A stretch of 64,000 nucleotides of DNA from Brevibacillus reuszeri (GTDB lineage: Bacteria > Bacillota > Bacilli > Brevibacillales > Brevibacillaceae). The stretch lies in contig NZ_LGIQ01000009.1 in the NCBI RefSeq assembly GCF_001187725.1, positions 504,859-568,858 of the forward strand. Reading direction: 5' to 3'. Positions within the stretch are counted from its first letter, which is position 1, and each line of letters begins with the position of its first letter. The notes beneath the pieces are model-generated. The model searched no databases and was not told where the DNA came from. It worked only from the letters and a program-made list of their open reading frames with translations. The position numbers and the translations under genes are program-made. Shown piece by piece: positions 43,897-55,089 of this stretch.

Positions 43897-43932
43897 ACGA
43901 CCATTTCATGAGAAAGATTCAGGGGGAATACG

Positions 43933-46047
43933 ATGCATGCCAAAGAACTCATTTTATTGACCGGGACGATGGAAACCCGAAAAATGCTCGTCCGCCAGCT
44001 TCAAGACGTGATTGGCGATTTCGTGCGCATTCACTCTTATTCCTATGATGAGGGGATTCCACAAGTCTTTCACAACCAGCTCATCATTCTCTCTACCTCT
44101 GCAATCGAGGAAGAGACCGCTCCTTATATCGGAACCGGCTGTACGGTCGTAGTCGCCAAGCGGACGGTCAATTTTGAGCACATTGACAAGCTCCTGTTTC
44201 TGCCAGAACAAACAAACGCCTTGTATGTAAACGATGCTCCAGAAACTGTCTATGAATCGATCGAGACGTTGCTGCAGCTTGGTATTAACCATATCAACTA
44301 TATTCCGTTCTACCCGGGCAAAAAAAACATTCCAGAAGTGGAGTTTGCCATTACTCCGGGAGAAGTGAAGCTGGTCCCCTCGTTTATTAAACAAACTGTG
44401 AATATTGGACCACGTCTGATTGATATCACGACAATCATGAGCATTCTTCAGCATATCGGTCTGCTTGCGAACAAGGGTGACATTGTTTCGGAGAAATACA
44501 TACGAAAAATCATCGATCTCAGCAAAAAGCTGTCCAAAACAAGTAAAGAGTCGGATCGATTGAACAAGCATCTGAAGCAAGTATTGGACGGGGTTAACGA
44601 TGGGATTTTAGCAGTCAACAGCAAGGGCGTCATTACCGTGTTCAATGAAAACCTCCAGCATATGCTCGGGATGTTCCATGCAAAGGCGCTTGGTAGACAT
44701 CTGCGAGAGGTTTTTCACAACTCTGAGCTTGTTTCGTTTATCTTGAATAACTCCGCAGAAGAATCTAGTTGGTTTTCTGTTCTGCATACCGATGTGATTG
44801 TTCACCGCTTTTATTTGGAGAGTGAGGGTGCAATCGTCGCTACGTTTAAAAATGCACACGAAACCATTGAGATGGAAAAAACGTTTCGGCGCGAGCTGGT
44901 GAAGAAAGGCTATATCGCGAAGTACACGTTTTCCGATATTCGCGGTCACAGCCCTGTCATTGAGAAGTGCAAGCAGATCGCAGGGAAAATCGCCAAAACC
45001 AATTTGACCGTGTTGATTGAAGGAGAAAGCGGCACGGGAAAAGAGCTTTATGCGAGCGCTATTCATAATGAATCCCTGCGGCGGGACGGCCCGTTCCTCG
45101 CAGTCAATTTCAGCGCACTTTCCGATGAACTGGTGGAAAGCGAATTGTTCGGCTATGAAGAAGGTGCCTTCACCGGCGCCAAAAAAGGAGGAAAAATTGG
45201 ACTGTTTGAACAGGCAAACGGCGGGACAATTTTTCTGGATGAAATCGGTGACATCTCCTTAAAGCTGCAAGCCAGACTGCTTCGCGTCTTGCAGGAAAAA
45301 GAGATTATGCGGGTCGGAGGAAACAAAATCATTCCGATTGACGTGCGCGTTATCGCCGCCACCAACCGGAATTTGCTGTCCATGATCGAATGCGGAACGT
45401 TTCGGGAGGACCTCTATCATCGGCTTAAAATCCTGTATGTTCATTTGCCTGAGCTGCGCAACCGGAAATCGGATATCCCTCATCTCGTCCAGCACTTTCT
45501 CTCACAAAGTGGCAGGAGTCATATTCAGCTCCTCCCCGAGGTGATGGCACGATTGATGCAATACCACTGGTACGGGAATGTACGGGAGCTGAAAAACACG
45601 ATCGATTACATGCTCGCTGTTTGCGATGGGATGGTCATCACCATGAATGATATTCCCAATGAAAGCTTTTTCCAGCGGAAGTATCAGAAGGAGCCACTGA
45701 TAGCTGCGAGCCTGGTAATGGAAAAAACAGCCGTCCCCCTCCCACCGGTTGAAGAGCTGCCTGTGGACCATGAGGAATTCCTGTTTATTTTGAAAGTCAT
45801 TCATTCGTTTAACCAGAAAGGGGAATCGATTGGCAGGAAAAAAATTGCAGAAAGAACCCAAGAATGGCACAAGGATTTATCGGAGCAACAAATTCGCAGT
45901 CGGCTGAAAAGCCTTGAGCAGCGAGGGTATATTGTTACGACAAGAGGCAGGGCGGGAATTAAGTTGACCCGGCCGGGAGTGGACTATTTACACGTTTCAT
46001 CACATGCAAATTCCGCTAAGGAAATGGAGGTTTTCCCTCATGCGTGA
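43933..46047 (+). CDS. Sigma-54-dependent transcriptional activator (PrpR-N, PAS, AAA+, winged helix)
   Basis: This 704-residue enhancer-binding protein has an N-terminal PrpR-N-like sensor (about 1-195), a PAS domain (about 215-310, [20 protein letters not shown]) and a full AAA+ domain: Walker A GESGTGKE, sigma-54 contact loop [10 protein letters not shown], Walker [12 protein letters not shown] and the [13 protein letters not shown] end. The C-terminus is not the usual Fis helix-turn-helix. Instead it has a winged-helix-like segment ([20 protein letters not shown]). The gene is divergent from an operon that has a sigma-54 promoter, so it almost certainly activates it. The effector is probably a peptide, amino acid or beta-Asp-Arg, which is an inference. 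It is coupled to the next gene. Confidence 0.93.
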   Translation: MHAKELILLTGTMETRKMLVRQLQDVIGDFVRIHSYSYDEGIPQVFHNQLIILSTSAIEEETAPYIGTGCTVVVAKRTVNFEHIDKLLFLPEQTNALYVNDAPETVYESIETLLQLGINHINYIPFYPGKKNIPEVEFAITPGEVKLVPSFIKQTVNIGPRLIDITTIMSILQHIGLLANKGDIVSEKYIRKIIDLSKKLSKTSKESDRLNKHLKQVLDGVNDGILAVNSKGVITVFNENLQHMLGMFHAKALGRHLREVFHNSELVSFILNNSAEESSWFSVLHTDVIVHRFYLESEGAIVATFKNAHETIEMEKTFRRELVKKGYIAKYTFSDIRGHSPVIEKCKQIAGKIAKTNLTVLIEGESGTGKELYASAIHNESLRRDGPFLAVNFSALSDELVESELFGYEEGAFTGAKKGGKIGLFEQANGGTIFLDEIGDISLKLQARLLRVLQEKEIMRVGGNKIIPIDVRVIAATNRNLLSMIECGTFREDLYHRLKILYVHLPELRNRKSDIPHLVQHFLSQSGRSHIQLLPEVMARLMQYHWYGNVRELKNTIDYMLAVCDGMVITMNDIPNESFFQRKYQKEPLIAASLVMEKTAVPLPPVEELPVDHEEFLFILKVIHSFNQKGESIGRKKIAERTQEWHKDLSEQQIRSRLKSLEQRGYIVTTRGRAGIKLTRPGVDYLHVSSHANSAKEMEVFPHA

Positions 46048-46915
46048 GGTAATATTTGAACAGACAAGCGTCACCAACTTTACCGTGCAGGAATTCGGGA
46101 ATGGAAATGGACCAATCGTTGCTGTTACCGCTGCTGTCCATGGTGATGAGCAGACGGCTATTCACGCAGCCATGCTGCTTATGAAGGAGCTTGAACAGCA
46201 AACAATCAACGGTCGCGTGAAAGTCATCCCGGTTTGCAACCCCGCTTCGTTCCGGAACCGAACACGCGTCTCCCCTTTTGATGGGATTGATATGAACCGC
46301 ATTTTTCCTGGTAATGCTGAGGGTAGCCCGACGATGCAATTGGCTCATGCGCTCTGGCTTGAGACACGCGATGCCGAATATTTGATCGATCTGCATTGCA
46401 TCGGTGCTGGTGGTACCACCTATACACTCGGACTCTACAAGGAATATCCGGAAATTCGGGAGCTTGCAGAGGCGCTATCTCTCCCGATCGTCATCCAATC
46501 CAGCGGAGTCAGAGGACAGTTGTTCGTTGAATCGTGCCAAGCTGGCCAAAAAGCATTAATCATCGAATTGCCCGCGGGTCAACCAGGTGGAATCATCGAT
46601 ATCCCAGCTGCTGAAGAGTGCTGTCGGGCTATCATCCGCAGCCTGCATCATCTTGGAATGGTGGATGCCTCGCCCTCAGGCTCCTCCGTATCCTTTTACG
46701 ACGAGATCACTACACTGACAGCCCCTCACCCAGGGTTATTTATCCCTAAAGCTACCGCTGGTGAGTCGTGCGTGGAAGGAGATCTTTTGGGGACGTTTGA
46801 AGGAAATTCGGTAATTGCTCCCTTCTCCGGTGTCATTACAACGGTTAGTCCACCCCGTTACTGTTTTGCTGGAGAGAGCTTGGCCGGGATCGCACCATTA
46901 GAAAAAAGTCAATAA
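46040..46915 (+). CDS. Succinylglutamate desuccinylase/aspartoacylase-family zinc hydrolase (CphZ/AotO-like candidate)
   Basis: This 291-residue M14-like zinc enzyme starts at ATG 46040 (TGGAGG nine bases upstream), overlapping the activator's stop by 8 bases. The zinc motif is AVHGDEQTA (His, Glu), DLHCIGAGG supplies the second His, NRIFPG the substrate-binding Arg, and [10 protein letters not shown] the catalytic Glu. A C-terminal barrel domain ends [14 protein letters not shown]. The family cleaves N-acyl or peptide-like bonds of Asp/Glu derivatives. As I recall, the beta-Asp-Arg hydrolase CphZ and its relative AotO are annotated in this family, so in this locus it is the best candidate for intracellular cleavage of beta-Asp-Arg. 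Confidence 0.82.
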   Translation: MREVIFEQTSVTNFTVQEFGNGNGPIVAVTAAVHGDEQTAIHAAMLLMKELEQQTINGRVKVIPVCNPASFRNRTRVSPFDGIDMNRIFPGNAEGSPTMQLAHALWLETRDAEYLIDLHCIGAGGTTYTLGLYKEYPEIRELAEALSLPIVIQSSGVRGQLFVESCQAGQKALIIELPAGQPGGIIDIPAAEECCRAIIRSLHHLGMVDASPSGSSVSFYDEITTLTAPHPGLFIPKATAGESCVEGDLLGTFEGNSVIAPFSGVITTVSPPRYCFAGESLAGIAPLEKSQ

Positions 46916-46978
46916 TCCCATCCCTATTCCTGTCCGGGCTGGAGCATAAAAAACCGACGTAAAATGGAAAAGTGAAAA

Positions 46979-47018
46979 GAGCGGCTGTTTCTCGGTACTC
47001 TACCGGGATCAGCCGCTC
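46979..47018 (-). terminator. Hairpin between convergent genes
   Basis: GAGCGGCTG (46979-46987) pairs with CAGCCGCTC (47010-47018). On the minus strand it is followed by TTTTCACTTTT, so it mainly serves the UvrA-like gene; it may also stop transcription from the left. Confidence 0.65.
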
Positions 47019-47091
47019 CATTTATCTGGAAGCGAGTAAATGACTGCCATTTTATAACGTAAGCATTCACCGAAGTAAATCAGCCCCTGTT

Positions 47092-49359
47092 TTAGCTAGA
47101 TGATGGCAGCAAGTATCTTCCGGTGATCGACTGCTTGGCATGAATGATTTGCGAAGGTGTACCCTCGAACACCACCTGGCCGCCTTTGCTACCTCCGTCT
47201 GGCCCCATATCGATAATCCAATCCGCTTGACTGATGACCTCAAGGTTGTGCTCGATAACGATTACTGTATTACCAGCATCGACGAGACGGTTCATGATCC
47301 CCAGAAGGTGACCGATATCTGACATATGCAGGCCGGTCGTTGGCTCGTCCATGACGTAGATACTTCCCTTCTTATGCAGCTCGCTTGCCAGCTTGATGCG
47401 TTGGCATTCTCCGCCCGAAAGCGTGCTGAGCGGCTGACCGAGTGTGATATAGTTCAGCCCCACATCGTGCAGCGCCTGAAGCTTGCGCACAACCTCTTTT
47501 AGCTGGAAAAAGTCCAACGCCTGCTCCACCGTCATCTCCAGGACTTCTGCAATGGACTTGCCGTTCAGCTTGTACGCGAGCACCTCTTCCTTGAATCGTT
47601 TTCCACCACATACTTCACATGGTAGCTTCACACTGTCTAGGAAGGCAAGGTCAGTATAAACAACGCCCAGCCCTTGGCAGTTCTCGCATGCCCCTTTGGA
47701 GTTAAAGCTGAACAAGCCCTGGTTTACCTTGTTTTCGGAAGCAAACGCTTTACGCACATCATCCATAATCCCCGTGTAGGTCGCAGGATTCGAGCGTGTT
47801 GACACTCCTACCGCGGATTGGTCGATGACGATTGCATCGGTATGCTGGCTGAGGAAAAATTCGTTGATCAGTGTACTTTTACCAGAGCCGGCAACACCGG
47901 TTACTACGGTCAGCACTCCGGTTGGAATATCTACAGTCACGTTTTGCAGGTTGTGCAGTGTGGCATCTTTAATGGACAGCTTGTCGGATGGCTGCCTGCA
48001 ATCGAGTTTCAGCTGGAGTGGCCGTTTCATATGGCTACCTGTCAGTGTGCCTGACTCCAGTAGTCCTTGATAGCTGCCTTCGTACACGATGGAACCGCCG
48101 CGATTGCCGGCATGTGGCCCAACATCAACGATATGATCCGCCACCTTGATGACATCAGGATCATGCTCGACGACAATCACAGTATTGCCTTTGTCGCGCA
48201 GCTTCTGAAGCAACTCATTTAACCGATGTACGTCACGAGGGTGCAAGCCAACACTGGGCTCATCGAAAATGTATGTGACATCCACGAGGCTACCGCTCAG
48301 ATGCTTCACCATCTTGACGCGCTGCGACTCGCCGCCGGACAAGGTATCTGTCTCTCGATCCAGTGTCAAATAGTCAAGCCCGATATCCACCAAATGCTGC
48401 AACCGCTCTGTCAGCGAACCGACGATTGGCGCAGCCACTGGATCATCAATCTCCCGAATGCTGCGGATGAGCTGTCCAACCTCCATAGAGGACATTTCGG
48501 CAATGCCCTGTCCATTGATCTTGCAGCTAAGCGCGGCCTGACTGAGTCTTGCGCCGTGGCAGCTGGGGCATGGGCCCTCATTGATGTACGGTGCAACCGC
48601 TTTTTGTGTACGCTCAGACTTCGTCTTCACATCTTGTTTAATGTATTTGTTTGTGAACTTCTCGATAACGCCTTCGACCGTTATATTCGTCGCTTTTCCC
48701 GCGAAATCCATCTTCACTTTTCTCGCCTTGCCATACAGTAGCTCTTCGAATTCCTCATCCGTATAATCGCTCAGCTTTTTGTCTGCATCAAATGACCCGG
48801 ACTGCACGATCATCGTCCAATCCCAGCTGTCTACCTTATAGTCCGGTAGCATGATTGCTCCCTCATTCAACGATTTTGACATGTCGACGGCCTTGCTCAT
48901 GTCGACGCCTAATTTGCGACCGATTCCATTGCACTCAGGACACATGCCTTGTGGATCGTTAAAGGAAAACATGTGCGCTTGTCCAACATAGGGCTGGCCC
49001 ACTCGTGAGAAGAGCAGACGAAGAATAGGTGCGATATCGGTGATCGTGCCCATCGTCGAATGGGAACCGCCACCTAGCCGTTTTTGATCTACAATAACAG
49101 CCATGCTCAGGTTCTCGATTGCGTCCGCATCTGGCTGCGGATAGCGTGGTAAGAAAGTACGCACAAACATGCTGAAGTTCTCATTCAGCAGTCGTGTGGA
49201 TTCTGCGGCGATTGTATCGAAGACGATCGATGACTTTCCAGATCCGGATACACCAGTAAAGATCGTGATTTTCCGTTTTGGAATTCGTAAGGAGACGTTC
49301 TTGAGATTGTTTTCCCGTGCACCCGAGATGACGATATACTCCTGATTCACTCCGCTCAT
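47092..49359 (-). CDS. UvrA-like ABC ATPase (UvrA2/drug-resistance paralogue)
   Basis: This 755-residue protein has two UvrA-type ABC domains: Walker A GVSGSGKSSIV and GVAGSGKSTLI, signatures LSGGESQRVKMV and LSGGECQRIKLA, and Walker B YIFDEPSVGLHP and YVMDEPTTGLHM. Zinc motifs are present (CPECNGIG, CPSCHGAR, CENCQGLG, CEVCGGKR). It is about 200 residues shorter than housekeeping UvrA, missing much of the UvrB-contact and insertion region. Such paralogues are linked to resistance to DNA-binding antibiotics and DNA damage. AAAGGGTGG precedes ATG 49359. A YcaQ-type DNA glycosylase gene lies directly upstream on the same strand. Confidence 0.9.
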   Translation of the reverse strand: MSGVNQEYIVISGARENNLKNVSLRIPKRKITIFTGVSGSGKSSIVFDTIAAESTRLLNENFSMFVRTFLPRYPQPDADAIENLSMAVIVDQKRLGGGSHSTMGTITDIAPILRLLFSRVGQPYVGQAHMFSFNDPQGMCPECNGIGRKLGVDMSKAVDMSKSLNEGAIMLPDYKVDSWDWTMIVQSGSFDADKKLSDYTDEEFEELLYGKARKVKMDFAGKATNITVEGVIEKFTNKYIKQDVKTKSERTQKAVAPYINEGPCPSCHGARLSQAALSCKINGQGIAEMSSMEVGQLIRSIREIDDPVAAPIVGSLTERLQHLVDIGLDYLTLDRETDTLSGGESQRVKMVKHLSGSLVDVTYIFDEPSVGLHPRDVHRLNELLQKLRDKGNTVIVVEHDPDVIKVADHIVDVGPHAGNRGGSIVYEGSYQGLLESGTLTGSHMKRPLQLKLDCRQPSDKLSIKDATLHNLQNVTVDIPTGVLTVVTGVAGSGKSTLINEFFLSQHTDAIVIDQSAVGVSTRSNPATYTGIMDDVRKAFASENKVNQGLFSFNSKGACENCQGLGVVYTDLAFLDSVKLPCEVCGGKRFKEEVLAYKLNGKSIAEVLEMTVEQALDFFQLKEVVRKLQALHDVGLNYITLGQPLSTLSGGECQRIKLASELHKKGSIYVMDEPTTGLHMSDIGHLLGIMNRLVDAGNTVIVIEHNLEVISQADWIIDMGPDGGSKGGQVVFEGTPSQIIHAKQSITGRYLLPSSS

Positions 49360-49481
49360 GCTACCACCCTTTCGTTCATATTGTTTTTATCAATATTCAT
49401 ATTGTACCATTCTTCGTGTTCTGAGAGTCGGGCAGCATGAACCTAGCTTCTACTACTGTTTACCTGTTTGCTTTCTACGTA

Positions 49482-50663
49482 TTACAGCTTGATTGATATC
49501 GTTTCAGGTAGCTTTACATCATCTGCACCAAGCTGTTTTGCAAATGAATGTAATGCTTCAATGATACGAGTTTTACGATTGTTTGACCAAAAGACATTGG
49601 ATTCAAAAGATAACAATTGAACATCCAACATACCGTTTCCTCTATCAAAGAGAGGATCCATTCGACCTATCAAATTTCCATCTTCCAAAATGGGCATTAC
49701 ATATGCCCCATACATTCTTTTCTGTTTTGGCGTATAGATCTCCCAGCGATAATGGAAATCATACAAATCGACCAATCGTTCTCTATACCATAACAATGAA
49801 TCAAGAGGCGAAATAAAATGGATTCCCTCTGGTGTCTCCAAGGATTGGCATTTTACGAGTTCAGGCAAATCCTCCGTTAATATGGCATATGAGCGTTTCA
49901 CACCCTCAATACTCACTTCAGTAAAGGTGTTGTTTGCTAGAAATTCCTGATGAATTTTTCTTCGACTTGCCGCTGTACTTTTGTATTGCCAGCCATAACG
50001 AGCATCATCTGCACTAAAAATTCTGTAAGCTCGTGCGTATTTTTTTAACAGAGCATGAGAGCGTTCTTCGCTGCTTTGTTCATATTCTTGCTGTTGCACG
50101 GAAAGCGGGATTGCATCTTCTGTTCGAGCAAAAAAACGAGTTGCTCCTTCACGCCCCACTACTTGAATTTGTCCTGTTTGAAACAGCAATGCTAGAACGT
50201 GGGAGGATTCCTTGGTCTTTTCTTCCGTTGTATCCCATCCTGCACGAACTTTATTTTCACTCGTAAACGCATTGGATGGAAGCGGCCCATCTTTTGCTAA
50301 TTTTGATAAAATTTCGGTTGCCGTTGAAGAATACCGATTTAATTCATCTTGAGCTCTCAACCTGATTTGTCTGCGAATGTCTGCAAAAAGTGGGTAGTCA
50401 TTCATGGGCAAAATACATGCTGCCTGTGCAAAATACTCGAAAGCTTTACCATTCGTTAGCGTATTGTTCAAATCAAAAGGAGTAAAAGCTGGTAAGCGTA
50501 ACCCTGCCACCAGATGATGATTTCGCTCAACCGTATTAACCGGATCAAGCTGAATCGCTTCTAAGCATTGTAGAAGTTCATTAAAGTTGGCTTGTTGTAA
50601 TTCTGGATAAATGAGACGACGTAATAAAAAGTGTTTTGCCGCTTGCTTTGTTATTTTTATCAT
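49482..50663 (-). CDS. YcaQ-family DNA glycosylase (winged-helix, crosslink-repair type)
   Basis: This 393-residue protein has the HTH_42/YcaQ layout of tandem winged helices. The catalytic QxD motif is visible in EAIQLDPVNTVERNHH (Gln38, Asp40). C-terminal family text includes ISPLDSLLWYRERLVDLYDF, YRWEIYTPKQKRMYGAYVMP and GRMDPLFDR. Members excise bulky alkylation or unhook interstrand crosslinks; some protect antibiotic producers from their own product. ATG 50663 follows GGGG. The adjacent UvrA paralogue suggests the two respond to related DNA lesions, which is an inference. Confidence 0.85.
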   Translation of the reverse strand: MIKITKQAAKHFLLRRLIYPELQQANFNELLQCLEAIQLDPVNTVERNHHLVAGLRLPAFTPFDLNNTLTNGKAFEYFAQAACILPMNDYPLFADIRRQIRLRAQDELNRYSSTATEILSKLAKDGPLPSNAFTSENKVRAGWDTTEEKTKESSHVLALLFQTGQIQVVGREGATRFFARTEDAIPLSVQQQEYEQSSEERSHALLKKYARAYRIFSADDARYGWQYKSTAASRRKIHQEFLANNTFTEVSIEGVKRSYAILTEDLPELVKCQSLETPEGIHFISPLDSLLWYRERLVDLYDFHYRWEIYTPKQKRMYGAYVMPILEDGNLIGRMDPLFDRGNGMLDVQLLSFESNVFWSNNRKTRIIEALHSFAKQLGADDVKLPETISIKL

Positions 50664-50844
50664 CAGATCAAGCCCCGCTTTTCAGATTAATCTACGAATC
50701 TGTTTTGGAATGGTGTCGTGAAAAAATCACTCTGTTTTCCGAGTATAAACCAAACCTGTCCTACTTAAAAACATGTTTAGCCCTTGAAACCCATATAGAT
50801 CCAAAACTGCTGGGGGATATTGTGTAGATTCTACGCGCAATGCA

Positions 50845-50873
50845 AAAAACCACTTCCTGCCAAAGTGGTTTTT
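50845..50873 (-). terminator. Bidirectional-looking terminator after the cupin gene
   Basis: AAAAACCACTT (50845-50855) pairs with AAGTGGTTTTT (50863-50873). The A/T-rich arm ends provide T-runs on both strands. It lies 36 bases past the stop of the minus-strand cupin gene. Confidence 0.75.
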
Positions 50874-50908
50874 TGGTACGCATTCATTTATTTTATCCTT
50901 CAGTCTGG

Positions 50909-51451
50909 TTACGTGTGTTCCGACATAGCATCAGCTTTTGTTACGTGCACAGTTCCAAAAGGATGGTGTGGAGGGGCATAGATAACGTATACCTTGAGCG
51001 GTGTGTTGCCCGTGTTGATTACATTATGCCAAGTTCCTGCGGGCACCATAACTGCGTAGCCAGCATATGCCATTTCCTGTACATCTAAAAAATCCTTGCG
51101 AGGTCCCATTTGAACAAGTCCCTGACCTTCTTCAATTCGTATAAATTGATCCGTTTCTGGATGAACTTCCAATCCAATGTCATCTCCAACATTGATGCTC
51201 ATGAGGGTGACTTGGAAGTATTTACCTGTCCATAATGCAGTTCTATAGTTGTTGTTCTGCTTAGCAGCTTGGTCGATATCTATCACCAAAGGTTTGGGGC
51301 CATAATCCTGTAGAGGAATGTGGGTACTCTCGCCCCAGCTGCTATTCCAGTTTATATGATAAGGATTCCAATAATTATCCCAATTGTAGCGTAGCCATTG
51401 TCCATACATTGGATGATCCCAATGGTAATAATGGTTTGTATGTCGATACAT
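50909..51451 (-). CDS. Cupin protein with Tyr/Trp/His-rich N-terminus
   Basis: This is a 180-residue protein. The first 45 residues are very rich in Tyr, Trp, His and Asn (MYRHTNHYYHWDHPMYGQW), unusual for an enzyme. The cupin fold begins near 80; motif 1 reads GLEVHPETDQFIRIEEGQG (His and Glu ligands) and motif 2 VMVPAGTWHNVINTG. The aromatic N-terminus resembles spore-coat or crust proteins, so a spore-surface role is possible but unproven. GGGGAG precedes ATG 51451, and a terminator follows. Confidence 0.78.
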   Translation of the reverse strand: MYRHTNHYYHWDHPMYGQWLRYNWDNYWNPYHINWNSSWGESTHIPLQDYGPKPLVIDIDQAAKQNNNYRTALWTGKYFQVTLMSINVGDDIGLEVHPETDQFIRIEEGQGLVQMGPRKDFLDVQEMAYAGYAVMVPAGTWHNVINTGNTPLKVYVIYAPPHHPFGTVHVTKADAMSEHT

Positions 51452-51594
51452 GTCTGTACTCCCCTCTGTATTGTTGTACAGTGTATCTTATGTAGACGCC
51501 TACTTAAGGGGAAGTAAAGTACGCAATAATGGGCAATTCAATATAAATGGACAACTGCCAAGAACAACAATCGGATCAATTTCAGCGGTAACGG

Positions 51595-51840
51595 TCAAAT
51601 CGTAGGTGCATTCATAAGCTCTTCATAGGTGAATACATCTGAATAGCCTGAGAGATCACTCGTGTATATTTTATCTTCGACCTTTTCATTCAAGTCATCT
51701 TCGAGATATATCCCACAGTCAAGACATTCCATAGCCGGCACTTGGAGTATTTTTACCGTGCTTGCCCCATCAGGGAGAATCCAATAACACTCTTTTGTCG
51801 TTTCTCTCGCTTTGTCTTCATTACACCATACGCATATCAT
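51595..51840 (-). CDS. YokU-family YgiT-type zinc-finger protein
   Basis: This 81-residue protein starts at ATG 51840 (GGGAGG ten bases upstream; the upstream in-frame extension to 51885 is not family-like). Two CxxC motifs, ICVWCNED and MECLDCGIY, form a zinc ribbon as in YgiT/MqsA N-termini. The spacing and the ETTKECYWILPDG segment match YokU-type proteins of Bacillus. The function is unknown. No lysine 2,3-aminomutase or toxin partner is adjacent. Confidence 0.75.
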   Translation of the reverse strand: MICVWCNEDKARETTKECYWILPDGASTVKILQVPAMECLDCGIYLEDDLNEKVEDKIYTSDLSGYSDVFTYEELMNAPTI

Positions 51841-52107
51841 TTTTGAATATCCTCCCAGACATCTAGCATGTAATGTGTATCGCATTTAACTTTTAGCAAA
51901 GTTCATGCCAACTTCGCAAACAAGAATAATAGGCAATCTCCTCTCTTTCGATGGTGCCCACTGCCGAAAAATTGGCAGCATTTGAATTTCTAGTGCATAT
52001 TATTTGGCACTGGCCTATCAATGCCAACTGCTCTTATGTGGAGTGATAACAAAGTGTATTTTTGGGAAATAATACGGTGGTTAAACAAGGAATGGAGGTG
52101 GATACGT

Positions 52108-52266
52108 ATGCAAAAAGATCAACAAACGAAAAACAATCTGGGTTCAATTTTGAATCCGGAGTTTGCCGGAACAGACGCACAAAAAGTAAAGCAAGAGATT
52201 CAAAAGGATCTCAGCGAAGGACTAGGGGCAATGACTGCTCGCGAGGCAGGAGCCATGCGCGATTAA
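52108..52266 (+). CDS. Small protein with gamma-SASP-like motif
   Basis: This 52-residue hydrophilic protein starts at ATG 52108 behind GGAGGTG. The middle reads NPEFAGTDAQKVKQEIQ, similar to the EFA-x-T-D-x-x-x-V-K-x-x-N repeat of gamma-type small acid-soluble spore proteins, though it has one copy and lacks the Gln/Asn-rich flanks. The C-terminus is GLGAMTAREAGAMRD. A spore protein is a reasonable guess; the family is not certain. Confidence 0.55.
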   Translation: MQKDQQTKNNLGSILNPEFAGTDAQKVKQEIQKDLSEGLGAMTAREAGAMRD

Positions 52267-52275
52267 TAAAAATAA

Positions 52276-52322
52276 GGAAGCCATCGACTATGGAATGATT
52301 GAATTCCTAGTTGATGGCTTCC
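52276..52322 (-). terminator. Terminator of katG
   Basis: GGAAGCCATCGACTA (52276-52290) pairs with TAGTTGATGGCTTCC (52308-52322), including one G-U pair. On the minus strand it is followed by TTATTTTTATT. It may also serve the small plus-strand gene ending at 52266. Confidence 0.75.
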
Positions 52323-52351
52323 TATCAATGAGTTGTATTAGCTATTAGCCG

Positions 52352-54547
<2,196 letters not shown>

Positions 54548-54670
54548 TCAGTGTGTAAGTAAGAATCGAATGAATATGCCTGGAACAGTAAGAATCTTAC
54601 AAATCGGCTGACAAGAAAATATCTTCGGTTTCTTTGGTCTGCACACGTTTAAGATTCGCTTCATACACAT
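54548..54670 (-). CDS. Small Cys-containing ORF in the katG leader
   Basis: This 40-codon frame reads MCMKRILNVCRPKKPKIF and continues with two further Cys (SCQPICKIL) to a TGA that overlaps the katG ribosome-binding region. AAAGGAAC precedes the ATG. It could be a leader peptide coupled to katG or chance; I recognise no family. Confidence 0.35.
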   Translation of the reverse strand: MCMKRILNVCRPKKPKIFSCQPICKILTVPGIFIRFLLTH

Positions 54671-54802
54671 GTTCCTTTGGATTTGTTTACTCCTCCCTCC
54701 CGTATGGCCTGAGAAAGCAGCTGAAAGAAATTCCAAGCCTAACTTTTTAGAGTAATTCTAAAATGATAATAACTATTTTCTTTAAAAATAACAATAGCTT
54801 TT

Positions 54803-54817
54803 TCATAATTATTATGA
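54803..54817. promoter_or_regulatory. PerR-type box upstream of katG
   Basis: TCATAATTATTATGA matches 13 of 15 positions of the PerR consensus TTATAATNATTATAA and is itself palindromic. It lies upstream of katG, a classical PerR target, though at 268 bases from its start. The rest of 54671-55040 shows no gene. Confidence 0.65.
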
Positions 54818-55040
54818 GAGCGCTCGATGAACGATTTTTTATGCGGACGATAATTAATGATGGAGATGCCCTTTGAGTAAGGAATGTAAATGCCCTACAA
54901 GAAGACAAAAAGCTTTGTACTATTTGTATCCTATTTGACCTTTTACAAGGATATGCCTCAACCTTCCTTTGTACATAAACCGTATGTTTGAAAAACATGC
55001 TAATTATTCTCAGTGTCAATTGACCTTTCATCATGTAATA

Positions 55041-55077
55041 AGAAGCTGCCGACACATGATTCATGTCGACAGCTTCT
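55041..55077 (-). terminator. Hairpin after the giant surface-protein gene
   Basis: AGAAGCTGCCGACA (55041-55054) pairs with TGTCGACAGCTTCT (55064-55077) with one mismatch, 13 bases past the stop codon. The T-run on the minus strand is weak (CTTATTAC). Confidence 0.55.
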
Positions 55078-55089
55078 TTGACAACCGAT

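Noticed and set aside
52010..52030. TGGCAC at 52012 as a second sigma-54 promoter
   Set aside because: The -12 element (TTGC at the right spacing) is missing.
54747..55064. 105-codon minus-strand frame upstream of katG
   Set aside because: It runs through the terminator of the giant-protein gene and the PerR box, and its Ile/Leu-rich end reflects AT-rich DNA.
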